From Monomorium pharaonis (lineage: Eukaryota > Arthropoda > Insecta > Hymenoptera > Formicidae), in assembly GCF_013373865.1 (NCBI RefSeq), contig NC_050474.1, positions 7,386,061 to 7,450,060 on the forward strand: a stretch of 64,000 nt of DNA. Direction: 5' to 3'. The position numbers and the translations under genes were made by a program. Positions 50,277-62,981 of this stretch are shown piece after piece (within the stretch, counting starts at the first letter, position 1; each line of letters begins with the position of its first letter). The notes beneath the pieces are model-generated. The model saw nothing but the letters and a program-made list of their open reading frames with translations, had not been told where the DNA came from and searched no databases.

Positions 50277-51403
50277 ACGTTTACGACAGGTTTGTACTGC
50301 GTTGATAAAGGAAAAAAAAAACAAAAGTTAAAAATTTAAATAAACCCCCAGTTCTTACGCACCCGCGTAATCCGGTCGTTAAAGTAGTTCTCCCCTACGT
50401 GACAGAACTACTTTAAAGCTAAACGAGAAATCCCATGGTATTCTTCGCTGCGCGATATAATTCTGCGATAACCGAATATCAAAATAAAATCGCGACTCAC
50501 TCGGGCTCGCGTGCGCTCGCAGGCCGACGCGTAAAGTGAGAACATCGTAACTGTCATGCACGATACATCATCGTGCGTGTTTTCAGAGCGCGCCTCCGAG
50601 GGTAGCGTAAAAGACGATCCCTCCTCCCTCTCCCTCCACCCCCTCTCCCTCTCGCCGCTTGTTTGACTTCCATTTTCGATTGTGCCCGTTCGCTAGCGCG
50701 CGCGCGCGCGTCCTGTCACCTCGCTCGCTAAGTTTATCGCTCGTTTTATTGCCGATCGTAAGACGTCAACGATTCACGCGGTAAAAGCGCCGGTAAATAA
50801 CATATCGCCGGCATATACGCGCGCGCATTACACACGTCGGGGCCCCACGTAGCGCGCGGGGTGTCCGGGCCGGGACGCGCGAGAGCGTTGCGCGCTCGCG
50901 CGAAAGCGGGGAAATTGCACGCGGCCGCGGCGAATCGATCACCGCGCGCGATAAAGAGCGCCGCGATAAAACGGACAAAGGGCGATTATCGTAGCCGGTG
51001 AATTGCCCCTCGGTGATTTAGCGTGAGGCGCTTTATTTTCGCCGGGCTATTCAGGTTTCATCGCACGCGGTCCACTCTCTCTTTTTTTTTTTCCCGGGGA
51101 AATTTCACCCCCTTCCCCCCGTCGCGGCGGGGCACGAACGCGCCCCGCGTCGCGAAATCTTAATCAAGCGTTAATTTTTCAAGTGACCGGCGTAAACGGG
51201 CGAGCTTTTCAAACTCTGCGCGTTTTATCGGTATATACCGCTCGTAACGCCGCGCAAGAGGATAATAAAAAATTAGCGGCTCTTAATAATTTACTTTGTC
51301 GTAAATGTATCATTTTAGAGGCGTGCAATCGATGAGAAATGAGAAAACATTGTACGTACAGACATATGTGATGCTTGGCACCCTCGTCAACAACAACGGA
51401 GGA
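50277..51403. other. gene-free spacer, CpG-dense
   Basis: Strongly GC-rich, CpG-dense DNA (about 50.55-51.25 kb) with no supported gene. The density would suit a promoter-like CpG cluster, but no transcription start signal is visible. Confidence 0.5.
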
Positions 51404-51436
51404 TCCTTACCTGGAAGAAGAGAAAAAGAACGAGCA
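51404..51436 (-). promoter_or_regulatory. candidate recursive-splicing ratchet point
   Basis: On the minus strand CGTTCTTTTTCTCTTCTTC leads to CAG (51413-51411) directly followed by GTAAGG (51410-51405). The pyrimidine tract is nearly unbroken for about 20 nt. CTGAC, a possible branch point, lies some 45 nt upstream. A GTACGT that could serve as a downstream donor follows 51 nt after the junction. The same six bases, GTAAGG, follow the junction at 34.10 kb, 17.3 kb further along the same strand. Ratchet points in one long intron would show this arrangement. Confidence 0.5.
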
Positions 51437-51832
51437 TATAATATAATTCATGTCAGTCGAGTAATTCCAAACGGCGCGGAAGGCGATAGGAAACGCGACT
51501 CGACGTTACGAGAAACGGGGGAAATTCCTCGGAGGTATCTCGTGTCAAGCCGGAGAAAGCATCTCCGTGGCATTATCGTAGGAAATTGCGCGAAACGAAG
51601 TGAAGCCTCGCTCTCAGCGAAGCGCGTATACGCGTCGTTCCCTAGGCTGTCCCGAGTCCCGGATTCATCAGCCGCGGCGGCCGCCGCCGGTTCTCGAGAA
51701 CAGCGGGCTCTGTTCGCGAGGAGCTCGCCGAGAGAACCTCGCTCTCCAGCGCGCCAGTCGCGGCCAAGCACCAATAACGCCGAGTTAATGATGTTTGGTT
51801 GACGGATTTATGAGGGCAGTGCATGCGCTTGT

Positions 51833-51860
51833 TCGCTCGCTCGCTCGCTCGCTCGCTCGC
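51833..51860. repeat. TCGC tetranucleotide array
   Basis: Seven tandem TCGC (GCTC) units. Confidence 0.95.
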
Positions 51861-53928
51861 GATCCGCACGCGGCGTAAAAGGAGTCATTGCACGCGGGGC
51901 GAATAGAGCGAAGATACGACGACCCCCGGCCGGGCGGCCGAGTCTTCGATCGTATCGCGGAAACCATTAGCCGAACGTATGGCAAAAACGTCCGGATGAA
52001 ATCGCACGGCGGCGCATCGCGCGGGGGACGCGGGGGTAACAAGATTGATGCCCGCGCGATTGATAACGGCAAAAATATCGCTCGCCGCGCGGAAGTATCC
52101 GTCGTCGGCGCTTCGCTATCGATCGCCGCCGTCTCGTAATGAACGCGCGAGGGTAATCGAAGGAACGCGGCGACGAAGACGACGACGCGGTTCGAGAGAT
52201 ATTTCCTTTGCTCGCGACGATGACGCGCGATCGCGCATCTGGCGCGCTGGACGTGACGTTCGAGTGCCATCGACATTCGCTCTCTCTCTTTCTCTCAAGA
52301 AGGAGGAGACGGCTTTTCTTAGATTCGCCGTAACTATCGACGATGCGATATCGCGAACGCTTCTTCGCGGAAGATTCAATTCCCCGCGAACGTATTTCAC
52401 GAATTAATGGCCGGCGGAATGGACGCGCGTACGAGGTAAATTCTAAGAAACACGCTGTAAAATCACGAAACCCGAGAGCGTTTCGGTAATCGGGGGAAAT
52501 ATCAGCCGTTTCCCAAGCTGTTAACTTCGATAGCCCTGTGAGAGCTATCGCTTTTTCCAGCGTGGGCGAGATAACGAGGCGGTGCATCGTCAAACGAAAC
52601 AACGTAACGACAGAGAGGAAAAAAAAATCCGCCCTCGCGCTTCCGAAAACACGCTCGAAAGCCGATCGCGCACACTTTTCGACGTTGCTGTTAAAAGCGA
52701 ACGGGAGAGGATAACAATGGGCTTATCGTGCACTCGGTGAACGGTCTAATCTGGTTCTGCCAATCGCGAGAGTGAGAGAGAGAGAGAGAGAGGAAGCGCA
52801 AAACGATAAAACACGACGCAAGAGGACGACGATAAACAGACCGGATCAGCCGGGGCTCGTTAACATAACTCCCGATCGTCCGCAGCTTCGCGCGCGACTG
52901 CTTTTCGCGAGCGCGTGAGCGTCTGTCTATGCTATCGCGCGCACGAGCTCGTTATCACGATAACTGGTTGTATGAGTCACACGAGTGACGGTGGCTCGTG
53001 CGCGAAAAGCGATCCGAAAAAGAGATTTGTCGTCGATCGCGACCGTTTTGCATCGACTGATGGTTATTCGACGATCAATCGAAAGAATAAAATTGTCAAC
53101 TTAAAATTTCGTCTCTCAAAACAATTGATATTAATCGCAAATCATTTTTAAGTATATAAGTATAGTTCAAGGCGAATCGTTAAGGAAGTTTCCGTCCATA
53201 CAATAAAATAAATTGAAAATTGGTGAAATTTAAAAACTGCAGGTTTCTTAGATTTATTTTCCTTTTCCTAATTGTAAATAAAAAATTTTAGTGGTAAACA
53301 TTTTCACCCTGAGATCAATATACATCAAAATTATATGCGCAAAAATTCGATATATTAATCAATTTTTTATGTGTATTAAATAACTCTTCTGTCAAGGGAT
53401 TACATTATTCATTAGTACTTTAATGTCGTGTGAAATACTCAAGCAATAAACAAATCGATCGATGCAATATATACGAAATAAGCTGAAATTGTTCGCAAGA
53501 TGAAAAAATAGCGCAATTTATTTACAATTAAATAGTTAAAGCAAATCTTTTTGTATGTCTTTGCATAAATTCGACTGCATTTATCGTACAGCTTTTTCAT
53601 ATTACAAATAAAAAGTTGATAAAAGTATGCCTGTAAACTAAACTAAAGATAATTTTTAATAAACTAAAGAGACGCAATAGAAAATGTGGCTGTTATAAAA
53701 GTAATTTAAAAAATTGTAACAAAAAAAGATTAATTTAAAATTAAGCTATTGTAAAGTTTCAAATCTAGATGGCATTATTGAGATATGCAGTGATAAAAAT
53801 TAAAACGTCACGAGTTAACTGTACTGATAGACTAAATCTATTTTATCAATTAAACACAAATTTTTTCATACGAAATAATCTTTTTATCGATTAGACAAAA
53901 TTATAAATCCTTCTCCAACAATAAGATT

Positions 53929-54294
53929 ATGCAGACAGTAACGCAACGCAAGGTGGAGTCAACAATTTCATACAAAAAAAATAAATTAAAAAATTATAGT
54001 GTTGTTATCGACTTCTGCAGCAGATTCGTAATATTTGTTGCACATAAAGATTTCAGACGTACCTACGTACAAAACAAGCATACGTCTTGTTCGAAATCAT
54101 CAAAAATAATATCTGGTGCTTTTAGAAATGATCTCAGAAGTTTAGTAAAAAAGAGACAACTGTCTGAAAATTTGTGCATGTGTGTGTTACCGATAGTTGT
54201 TCGTAAAGATGTTATTCACTTCTATATTGTGTATCGCACACAAATCAATTCAATTGATAAAACTAACGTCGCCAGCATTAAATTGCGAATATAG
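53929..54294 (+). CDS. unassigned ATG open frame in AT-rich DNA, doubtful
   Basis: 121 codons from an ATG to TAG. This is unusually long for a valley where stop codons are frequent. The product is basic and cysteine-containing, with no low complexity (for example VVIDFCSRFVIFVAHKDF near residues 25-42). I recognise no domain. An overlapping frame (54197-54421) would extend the reading after a shift. It may be a decayed transposon protein, an exon or chance. The weak pyrimidine stretch and AG just upstream of the ATG could act as an acceptor. No promoter or neighbouring gene supports it. Confidence 0.15.
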   Translation: MQTVTQRKVESTISYKKNKLKNYSVVIDFCSRFVIFVAHKDFRRTYVQNKHTSCSKSSKIISGAFRNDLRSLVKKRQLSENLCMCVLPIVVRKDVIHFYIVYRTQINSIDKTNVASIKLRI

Positions 54295-55178
54295 TAAAAA
54301 ACTGAAATCGCATTGTAATATCAAACAATTAAAGATCACACATGGAAATTATTGCCGGCACGTGAAAATTGATCTTTTTAACATAAACGCAGAAATATAC
54401 GAACCCAATTGCAACAGGTAACGGTAATATAAATCGGATAAAGCCGCGGTTACGCGCATGAATAAATTAATTATGATAGGTGTGTATAATATATATACAC
54501 ACAACATATACGTGAATATACAAGTGGAAATTACACGGTCGCGCCCATAATGTCACACATCGCGTAATATACTGCGTAATAAAAGAGCCGAGAAGCGACG
54601 AGCGATTGTAATTGAATTCTGATAGCATAATACCGGGAACCCATCGACATATAACGTATAGCGTTTCTTAACGCGTCCTCGGCGCGAAACGGAAAAAAAA
54701 AACAGATACGCGCCGTCGCGTATTTTTTACGGCACGTTCGGCGATCAGCGCCAAACCCAAAACTGCTCAGACGGCGCGTTAAAAGGAGCACGAACAACGA
54801 TGCACGGGGTTTCGCGCGAACGTTTCCCGAGGGGGAGGCCCCCGTCGTTTTATCCTCTCGGCTGTCACGCGGTTAACGTCTTGCGCGCGAACCGGCCTGG
54901 TGGTAATGGTGGTCTACGTACGCGAGGGGATCTCTCGTCGTCACGGGTAATTGACACTTTGTAGGATAATGGCAGCGCGAAGATGACTATCGGTACCAAC
55001 GCGATCCGACGTGTGTTGTACGCGCGGTCTCGCGTCTTCGCTTACTCGCGACGATCGGCCGTTTTCTACAAAATGCCCCTGTTGTGGCCGCCGACGATTC
55101 GATCATTACGTTGCGCAAAAGTTATTACCTGCAGGACGAGCAATCTGCACGCGCGCGGTAATGTCGTTCCCGCGTGGT

Positions 55179-55198
55179 GCGCGCGCGCGCGCGCGCGA
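55179..55198. repeat. (GC)n tract
   Basis: Ten alternating GC units. Confidence 0.9.
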
Positions 55199-58168
55199 AC
55201 GAACGGAACCAATTTACCTAATAACGATGCTTTTAGCGGTAATGAAAGACCCCGGAATCTGCGCCGGGCAGATCGTCTTGCGCGCCGCGAGCGACGCGGA
55301 TAATACAATCGTGAAAAGTCTTCTCGCGCGAGACTTGTACTTGTAAGCCAAGGCCAGTGACGTGCGTGCATGGCACGCGCGATCACTCGCATCGGCGTAA
55401 TTGCGTATGTGAAATCGGTGTTACGACGTTACGTGTATCGGGCCGAGGGGGCAAATTGCGCGCGCGGCGACCAAAGAACGAGCGCATCGCGTGAATGGCC
55501 GTGGCGCGGACCTAAACTCGTCATTTTGCCAGTCGAAGATAACGCGAGGAATATACCTACCGGCTCGAACGAGTCGGCCGACGTAAAAAAAAGGAATACA
55601 CACGCTCTTATAAAACTCTTTGAATAATTTAAGAGAGTATTCTTAATATTCGATTTTTTTTGATCGACAATTATTTGCAAATTTTTTAGGGGTGTGTGTC
55701 AAAACAATGCCGTCTCAGTGTTGCATTGATTTGAAAGGCAGAAACGAAAAAGTTTAAAAAAGTTCTTTATCTTAAAATAAATATAGTTCTTGTACAAATT
55801 TCAATCATATTAAAAAATTGATTTCTATAAAAGAACGGCAAATTTTGAAACAAAATTCTATTTTTTCGCTTTTTCTCACGATCTTTTTTATCGAAAAAAC
55901 GAAACTGGAATTTTTATTTGATTATAGTTCGACGAGAAAAACAATATTGTGAATATCTTTCAAAAATTGTGAGTCAATTGGAATAAAAATATATTCAAAA
56001 TGTTATTTCGAGGAAAATTTAAAATTCTCATATTGAAAATTTTACAAACAGTTCATATATTAAAAAACCAATTGCCAATTTCTTACACCTTTTTAATTTG
56101 TTTTTTCTTAAGGTTCAAGTATTCTCAAAATTCAAAGTATTAGAAAAAGGTACCTAAAAATAATAATAAATCAAGATGATGCGGATTATTTTTCAGAATT
56201 ATAACCGTAAAAGATTATTTCGTTGCATTTGCCATCCTACCGTTTTATAAGAAAATACAACGCGTATAAAAAATTCCATTGGTATTTCCTGATTTTTAGA
56301 TTTACTTAAGAAATCTTTGCATTAAATTGTAAAAAAAAATGTGTTTAAAATAGATTGTAATTTCACGAGATTTATCGCTCATTCGAAAAAAAAAACAACG
56401 CGTACTACAACTTTTTATTACTATGATTCGAAACGTATAAATTCTTCCGACATTGTTTAAAAACGCCTTCCAAAGCGAATCGCGCGAGACGTCGCGTCGA
56501 TTAATGATTTCCCCTTTTCATTCTTCCGCAGAAAAACGAAACTTGTAGACCTTGGCAATGAGATCGATCTATTCCGGGCCGCCGTCGCGTAAACTCGTAC
56601 GGAAGTTTATTTGCGTATGACGCGAGCGCGGATGCTATCACGGCGCGTAAATAATCCATTCGTCTTTATCATCCGTCGTGAACCGGCGGCGGAAAATTAT
56701 GCCGTTCGTAAAAGATATATACACACGCGAGGGGAAACGAAAACGGTGAGAGAGAGCAACAACGTGCGGTCACGCGGCGACACGACATTCGATGCATAAT
56801 GCAGCGTGGATAATAAGTAAACACTTTGTCTTTCGTGCCGATCGCGGCACGTATACCGCGGGCTATCGTTAATCATCTTCGCATTCGCGCGATAGATAGA
56901 TCTGTTTACGACGCGCGCTTCTTTTTCCTCCTTTTTTTTTTTTTAATTTGCATCGATGATTAATAGTGTCGTTTAAAGCGCGAAGATCTAAAAGCGGACG
57001 CGGCGGCAAAGGGATCGCCGGCGGCGATCTACTTACGCGCGCGCGTTTCGCACGCCAGCGCTTAATACGACCTTCGTGCCAGGCAAATCATTACGACCGT
57101 CGCTGGATTATCCGCGTAATCAACGTGCGCGCGTTATAGTTGGTGTTTTTCCACCGCGGGAGTAAGCGCTTTCTGAAATTCTGGCGACTAACGAACTCCC
57201 ATTAGTCTGCCGGGAGATGATCCAAATCTCATCTCAGACCTCGAAGCACCGCGTTAAAAAAAGACGGAAAATTTATACTTTCATATACACACAAAACATA
57301 ACAATAGCGCGAGCGAAGTAATTTCGAAAGAAAGAAAAAAAAAGTCTTCACGGTTTACGCACCGCGTAGGACGCGATCGAGCTGGTTTATGACGATTCGT
57401 CAGCGTGCATACGTAACGATATTCGCACCTACGTGCACTTAACGTGCCCGTGTCGTGGTCAGAAGCTGAAGCACGTTACGGCTTGACGCCTGAACGCGGG
57501 CAACGTGCCGGGTAACGACGACGGATTGCGGCGGAGTGCACGTGCTATGAATAGTTAGATTCGAGTTAACGTTGATTATCGTGTGGCGTTCGCGTGTCGC
57601 GGCGGCGGCGACGACGACGACGAGCGACGGCGACCAGCGCCGCGCGACACGACGCTGAAATTTTCTGATCTGACCGTCGGCTCTCTCTCTCCCATACGCC
57701 GCGACTCGCTAATATTAGAATTGAGCGAGCGCATACCGACGTTTCTGCCCGAGGGGCTTTGTTAGCGGTATATCCGCCAATCGAGAAGCGCTCGGGTTAA
57801 ATATATATCAGGAATACGCGGCCGTTGATATAATTCTGAGCATCTCGCGGAGCTGCGACGAAAATGTATTCTAGCTCGTAAAAGATAAAATATGCGTCTG
57901 CTTCGAGGGAGGCGCACAATTGCAATTTTTTTTTAATATTTTAAGACCGTAATATGTGATTAAAATATAGATACGAGTGAAAAGGTGTAAAAAAATGATA
58001 AAAATAATTTTATACATTTAATAAAATATTCTTTTTTAAGAACGCGTAAGATTATTTTCTGTATATTATTACAAAATTTTTAATTGGCAAAATATCACTC
58101 GAAGTTTAATCATTACTAAACTTTTCTCTTTTCTCTTCGCTGCACCACGTTCAATTGTAAGTTTTGTA

Positions 58169-58304
58169 CACGAAAAAAATCATAACAGTCGTGAATATAA
58201 CATGGATTTCGAAGAATTTAACTATTTAAAATAAATTTTGTGCTTTTCAAAAATTTGATTACTATGATCCTAAAGGTAAATTCCAAGAGAAAATGCTCTT
58301 TGTG
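58169..58304. mobile_element. family A MITE, degraded short copy
   Basis: It begins CACGAAAAAAATCATAACAG and ends, in inverse, CACAAAGAGCATTTTCTCTT, with TA on both sides (58167-58168 and 58305-58306). GATTTCGAAGAATTTAACTAT in the left arm matches the CTCGAAGAATTTTACTAT part of other copies. At 136 bp it is the shortest copy and has lost most of the middle. Confidence 0.75.
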
Positions 58305-58755
58305 TATTCACTTCTTTTTACAAATCCAAGAAACGTAGTAATGTTGAAATTGTCCCTCGTTTGACGCATCGGGAAAGATGTTGCGCCTGACAAAATGACT
58401 TCCCCCGAGAGTCGTACGGCTGTTTATTCGGTTAAAGCACCCGTTCGTGTTGAACATCGATGTGATTAAATGCGGGTCGAATAAACGCGACCGCCCGACG
58501 CGCACATAATGATTTATCAGCACGAAGGCGACTCGCGTTGCAGGCCGGTGCAAACCGATACGGTGAACGATATATCGGCGGGATTGGATCTGGGTCAAGG
58601 AGAAATCGGATCGTGTTGCCCGAGTCGCGTCGTACTGCCAAAGGTTTGGCATCGTTCGCATTGATCACGCGACGGCAACGAGACAACGCAATCGATAGGA
58701 GGGCGATCGCTCACTCAAAGTGGTTCAACCTTTTCGTTAGCAAAATTGTCGAAAG

Positions 58756-58783
58756 GAGAGAAAGAGAGAGAGAGAGAGAGAGA
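58756..58783. repeat. (GA)n microsatellite
   Basis: About thirteen GA units. Confidence 0.95.
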
Positions 58784-59486
58784 ACAATTGGCGAAATCAA
58801 TTTTCTCGTTTTTAAATTAAACAATGTACGCGTACATTTCTTATCGGGGTCAGAAATAAATGATCCGTGCGCGATGCTAAAACATTGGGCACGCCGATTG
58901 GAAAATATTAACACTCGGAAGGGGTGAAATCGCGACACGGGCAACGTCATTGTCATTGATTGCAAGCCTCGCTTGTAAAAGGACTCGTTTTATGAAAACA
59001 CAACGTGCTGAAGTTACCCGCGTGAGTTTGTATCGCCATAAAATCTGCGGGCGCGGTGAAATCCGTTACCTCTCGCATTCGTGCCTCGATGCGTTCTCGA
59101 TTTCCCTATAAACCCCCCCGGAGGAGAACCGTCCTAAATCCCGTATACGATCGCGCGGTGAAAACAGGGAGGCGACGGAAGGCTTTCGGAGAGCGAGAGA
59201 GAAGAGCCGGAGAAGCGTAAAGCACGCGTCGGGACAAAGGCGAGGCGAGAGACGAAATCCAGAATGCGGAACAGCTTGTCTGTTCGGATACGTATAGCTG
59301 GAGGTGATTCTAATTACAAACCGGAGGAAAATCCGGCGCTATAATACGATCATTCGTGCGCTCTCATTAACAATTACTGCAAAAGGAGAGTTAATGCGCG
59401 GCATGATCACGGTCATAATTAGCCCCATCCATCCGAATGCGATGGAAACGAGAGCGAGAATTACGCGAGGCTTTAGCGTAATGATG

Positions 59487-59521
59487 CACCACCACCACCA
59501 CCAGCACCACCCCCACCACCA
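59487..59521. repeat. (CAC)n trinucleotide tract
   Basis: Eleven to twelve CAC triplets with two changes, giving poly-histidine in the plus frame and poly-tryptophan in the reverse frame. Confidence 0.9.
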
Positions 59522-62315
59522 GGTCAAATCGTAGCGCTCGACATTCACGTCGTCAATAAACGAGAGAGCCGATTGTACGTCTAACGTGCGGAAAATGTCG
59601 TGACAATAGAAAAATGCCGTGGTGGTCGAGACGCTTAAAAAACAATACAAAGCGAGAGGCATTTGGGGTCGGAGGTAAAGCGGAGACCATAAATTTGAGG
59701 ACGTCATTGAGAATTTGGCTCTTGCGGTTCTGCGAGGTTGTACCGTGCCGACTCTGTCCCGTTATCGATTCCTCTGCGACTGCCGGTGACTACCTGCAAT
59801 CTGCGTCAGTCTCATTTCCCTTGCCGTGCGTCAATGTCGATAATTAGGAGACCACCGGGTGGTTCAAAAGGCGCGGCCGTTAATTCGTTGGGGACAGGCA
59901 GGCTCGTTCGGTACATTTTATTACCGATCCTTACCGATCGGCCCGATATCAGGGAAACGATCGTCTTTGCGGCGCTACGGGAATTATCGGTATTCTTTCG
60001 CCATGGCTCTCGTTCTGCGGTGGCGCACGCAGTTGCAGTAAAACTTTATGGGCACGGTGAAAAACGACCCGAAAAATCCGGCAATTCGTGCCGAGCCCCG
60101 GGAAGTCGAATGTCATATATCATAAGATCGATTTTCAGCACAAACGAAGTTGCAAAGCTCAAACAGACCTAAATGATCGAAGCTGAAAGGTACAAAATTT
60201 ATCGCCCGTCGTAAATATTGCAGCCGCAACCGGAACGAAAAACCTGAATGGAAATCCCTAATTTAAAATTTCAAGGGCCATTTTCGGGCGTGTAAAGATC
60301 AAACTTTGTTTTTTGTTTCGAGTTTTCCTTCCTTTGCACAAAGCGCGACGAAGCGACGCGTAGCTATGTACCGAAACCCAGTCGTCAATTATACGTACAT
60401 ATATATCCCCTCCGATGCGAAAAACCTTCGGCGAGAGACGGCTCACCTGCGGACACGCCATTACGCTTAATGGCGATTAATTCCGATTTAATCGAATCCG
60501 ACGTATTCGTTACTACTTTAATTATCGGACGCCAGCGGACGCCAGGCCACATCGCTACATCAGGATAATTAGAGCGATAGTGCGTAATGGCTTGTAATGG
60601 AGTCGATATACAATCACCAGTACACATCACACGCATTTGCGGCCAGAACGTGAACAATATTCGCGGAACGGACATTCTCTCTCCGACTCTTCCGGAACGT
60701 CTCGGTCTGGATCTCATTATGTGGCACCTTCCCCGCCCCTCTCCTCCCCGTCGGAGGTCCTTTCTTCCAGCGTGCCCCAGGTCAGAGGACATCGACGAGG
60801 AGAGAACGACACGTCGTCGTCCCCGAATAGACACGGCGAAGTGCGGAGGGTAGGCGAGGCGGAAGGGCGGGAGGGAGCGGGCGTTATTGTTCTTCAAAAC
60901 AATTTAAACTTTAATTACTTCGCTGAACTGCAGAAACGGCGTTGCGACAGTCTCACTGTTTGCCATCGTAAAATTAATTGGCTTCTCCTTCTGCCCTCCC
61001 TCTTCCCGCTTCGACCGCGTTTCGAGCGTATGAAATCCTCTTTCTCACACACACACGCGTGCGCGCACGCACATACGCGTCGCGCATTTCTCTCTCCTCG
61101 TACAGAGCGACTCTAAAATAAGTCTCTAAGCTTTACAGACTCATTTAACAGAATTTACATTTTCTACATAACTTTTCGACAAAAGCACGTCTCTTAATTG
61201 AAGTAACGTTTGCTACAAGTATAAAAGAATAAAGATTTGTACTTTGAGACACCACTTTTTGTACCTTCGTGAGATTCTCTTTCTTGTTGAAACAAAAAAA
61301 AAAAAATACAAAGGCAAATTTATCGCGGGATACGCCCGTCTTCGGCGAGTTGTTTTAAGATCACGCTATACGCTTGCCTCCTTGTTCCTCTCCGACTTCC
61401 TTTCCCTCCCGCGTACCCTCCTCCTCCCTCTCGTCCCCCACGACCGGCATTATGGAGACCAATTGATACGCGGAGGTGCAGATCGAACCGCTTTCCACGC
61501 CGACTCGTGCGTTATATCCCCCGATGCAATTACCGGGAGTGCCATCTGTCACGCCGCTACACTCGCGGATATATCCGAATATCCGCCGGTTATAATGCGG
61601 CTCTTCGTGAAATTTACTCGCGAGGACGAATCGCTCTCTCGCAATCGAATCGCGTTATCCGGCAGCCGATAAAAAAAAAATGGGAGATATTTTCAGAGAA
61701 AGCGTGTCAAGCGCCCTCCCTCTCTTCCCCCCCCCCCTTGCCCCTCTATCCGCCTCTCCGCCTCGCGTCGACACTTTTGATGCACGTTTTTCAAACAAAC
61801 CTGCCTGCAAAAAATGCCGAAGATAAACGAGCAAAAACGAGCAACCCGGAAAACTCGTAGCAGAATGAAATTATTCGAAGTTCCGTTACGTTTTATTACA
61901 ACTGCGTGAGAATCATGCTTCCTTCTCTCTAACAAGATCAACAATTTTATTTCAAAACTAAACAAACCGGAATTACGGGGGCGATACACGCTATCAGTTT
62001 GATAAATTTTGATCGGATAACACGCTCTTTGTAGATCGCCGAAGTACCGCGGCTTGTGAATTAGTGGGATGCTCGTACAAAAGTGAGATGTAAATGTTTT
62101 TTGAGCTTCCCGCCGGAAGTTCACGAGCTCATTCATCGCGTTATTTTCTGATCTCCCGCGTCGTTCTTTACAATTTAGATGGCGTTTACGCGACTACCGA
62201 TGAAAAAAGTCGGAAGGAACGGCCGAGAGGAGTAGAATAGAGCAGAGTAGAAAAACAGCAGGAGGAAAAGTAGAACCGGAGACGAGCGGAAGGAGGTAGA
62301 CGAAGAAAAATCATC

Positions 62316-62342
62316 CGCGCGCCACGCCCGCGGAAATAAAAT
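62316..62342 (+). repeat. 27-bp direct repeat, copy 1
   Basis: The sequence beginning CGCGCGCCACGCCCGCGG and ending AAATAAAAT recurs exactly at 62982-63008, 666 bp downstream. The core GCCACGCCCGCGG is not simple sequence. Confidence 0.9.
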
Positions 62343-62981
62343 CCAGTTCTTGCCCAGAAGCCCCCCCTGTGTTTGTTGGATATTCATTCGCCTCTTCAAA
62401 CCCATTTTATTTACCTCTCCGACTGCGCGCTGCCACGGATTTGACACGTTAATAGAATTTTGTTTTTCACGCTACATTTTCCTAGCGGCCAAACAACGAT
62501 ACACAATTTTTCCGCTTCTACATCTGGTAATTTTATTTTCAAATGTTATTATACATACTTTTGTTTACCTCAATATTCACAGAATTGAATCAAATATTAC
62601 GCAAACCGTATCTATCTTATATAAACAATTTTATCCTTTTCGTTCCGACGAAAATGTTAAAGCAACGAGAAATTCAATTCTCGTCTCACTCGTGTACTCG
62701 AGTGACATACTCTACTCTACGATAATGCAAACAGTTTAATCGTAAACATCAAACGCGTATTAACATCCGGCGGTACAATAGCACCCGCTTGATCGAAGCC
62801 ACAAGAGGGAAGGGGTGGGCGACGCCGCGTATACGCCGTGTCTCGCGTCTCGACGGGAAAATTCTCGACGACGGCATCTTCTCCCCGGGCCACTTCGATC
62901 GGCCATAGCCGGGGTTCAGAACAGCAGCTGGCGGTGCGGCGGGCAGGAAAAACGGAATCCGAGCAGTCGTTCGTGTCCGCG
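62343..62981. other. gene-free spacer between the direct repeats
   Basis: AT-rich at 62.45-62.75 kb, then GC-rich. A 129-codon plus frame without an ATG start has hydrophobic runs, but no recognisable domain. Confidence 0.5.

Larger units (their letters stand above)
51437..58168. other. gene-free block with AT-rich valleys
   Basis: CpG-rich DNA at 51.4-53.1, 54.5-55.6 and 56.45-57.85 kb. AT-rich valleys at 53.1-54.5 and 55.6-56.45 kb probably hold old transposon DNA, but I find no matching termini. It contains a TCGC tetramer array at 51.83 kb and (GC)n at 55.18 kb. Open frames up to 211 codons on the minus strand at 52.0-52.6 kb are arginine/serine-rich products of CpG-dense sequence. No gene is supported apart from a weak plus-strand frame at 53.93 kb. 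Confidence 0.55.
58307..62315. other. gene-free block
   Basis: About 4 kb of mainly unique, moderately GC-rich DNA with (GA)n at 58.76 kb, a CAC triplet tract at 59.49 kb and a CA/CG tract at about 61.05 kb. A 170-codon minus-strand frame (60897-60385) contains a good-looking donor (CCGCAG followed by GTGAGC at about 60.45 kb), but its product is arginine/proline-rich and unrecognised. I call no gene. Confidence 0.5.

Noticed and set aside
51967..52602. 211-codon minus-strand open frame
   Set aside because: Arginine- and serine-rich product in CpG-dense sequence, with competing frames open on both strands and no recognisable motif.
55117..55160. Minus-strand CTGCAG joined to GTAATA
   Set aside because: The pyrimidine tract is short and the donor is poor; less convincing than the 34.1 and 51.4 kb junctions.
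60385..60897. 170-codon minus-strand frame with an internal CCGCAG/GTGAGC donor
   Set aside because: The donor match is good, but no acceptor, start context or recognisable product supports an exon.
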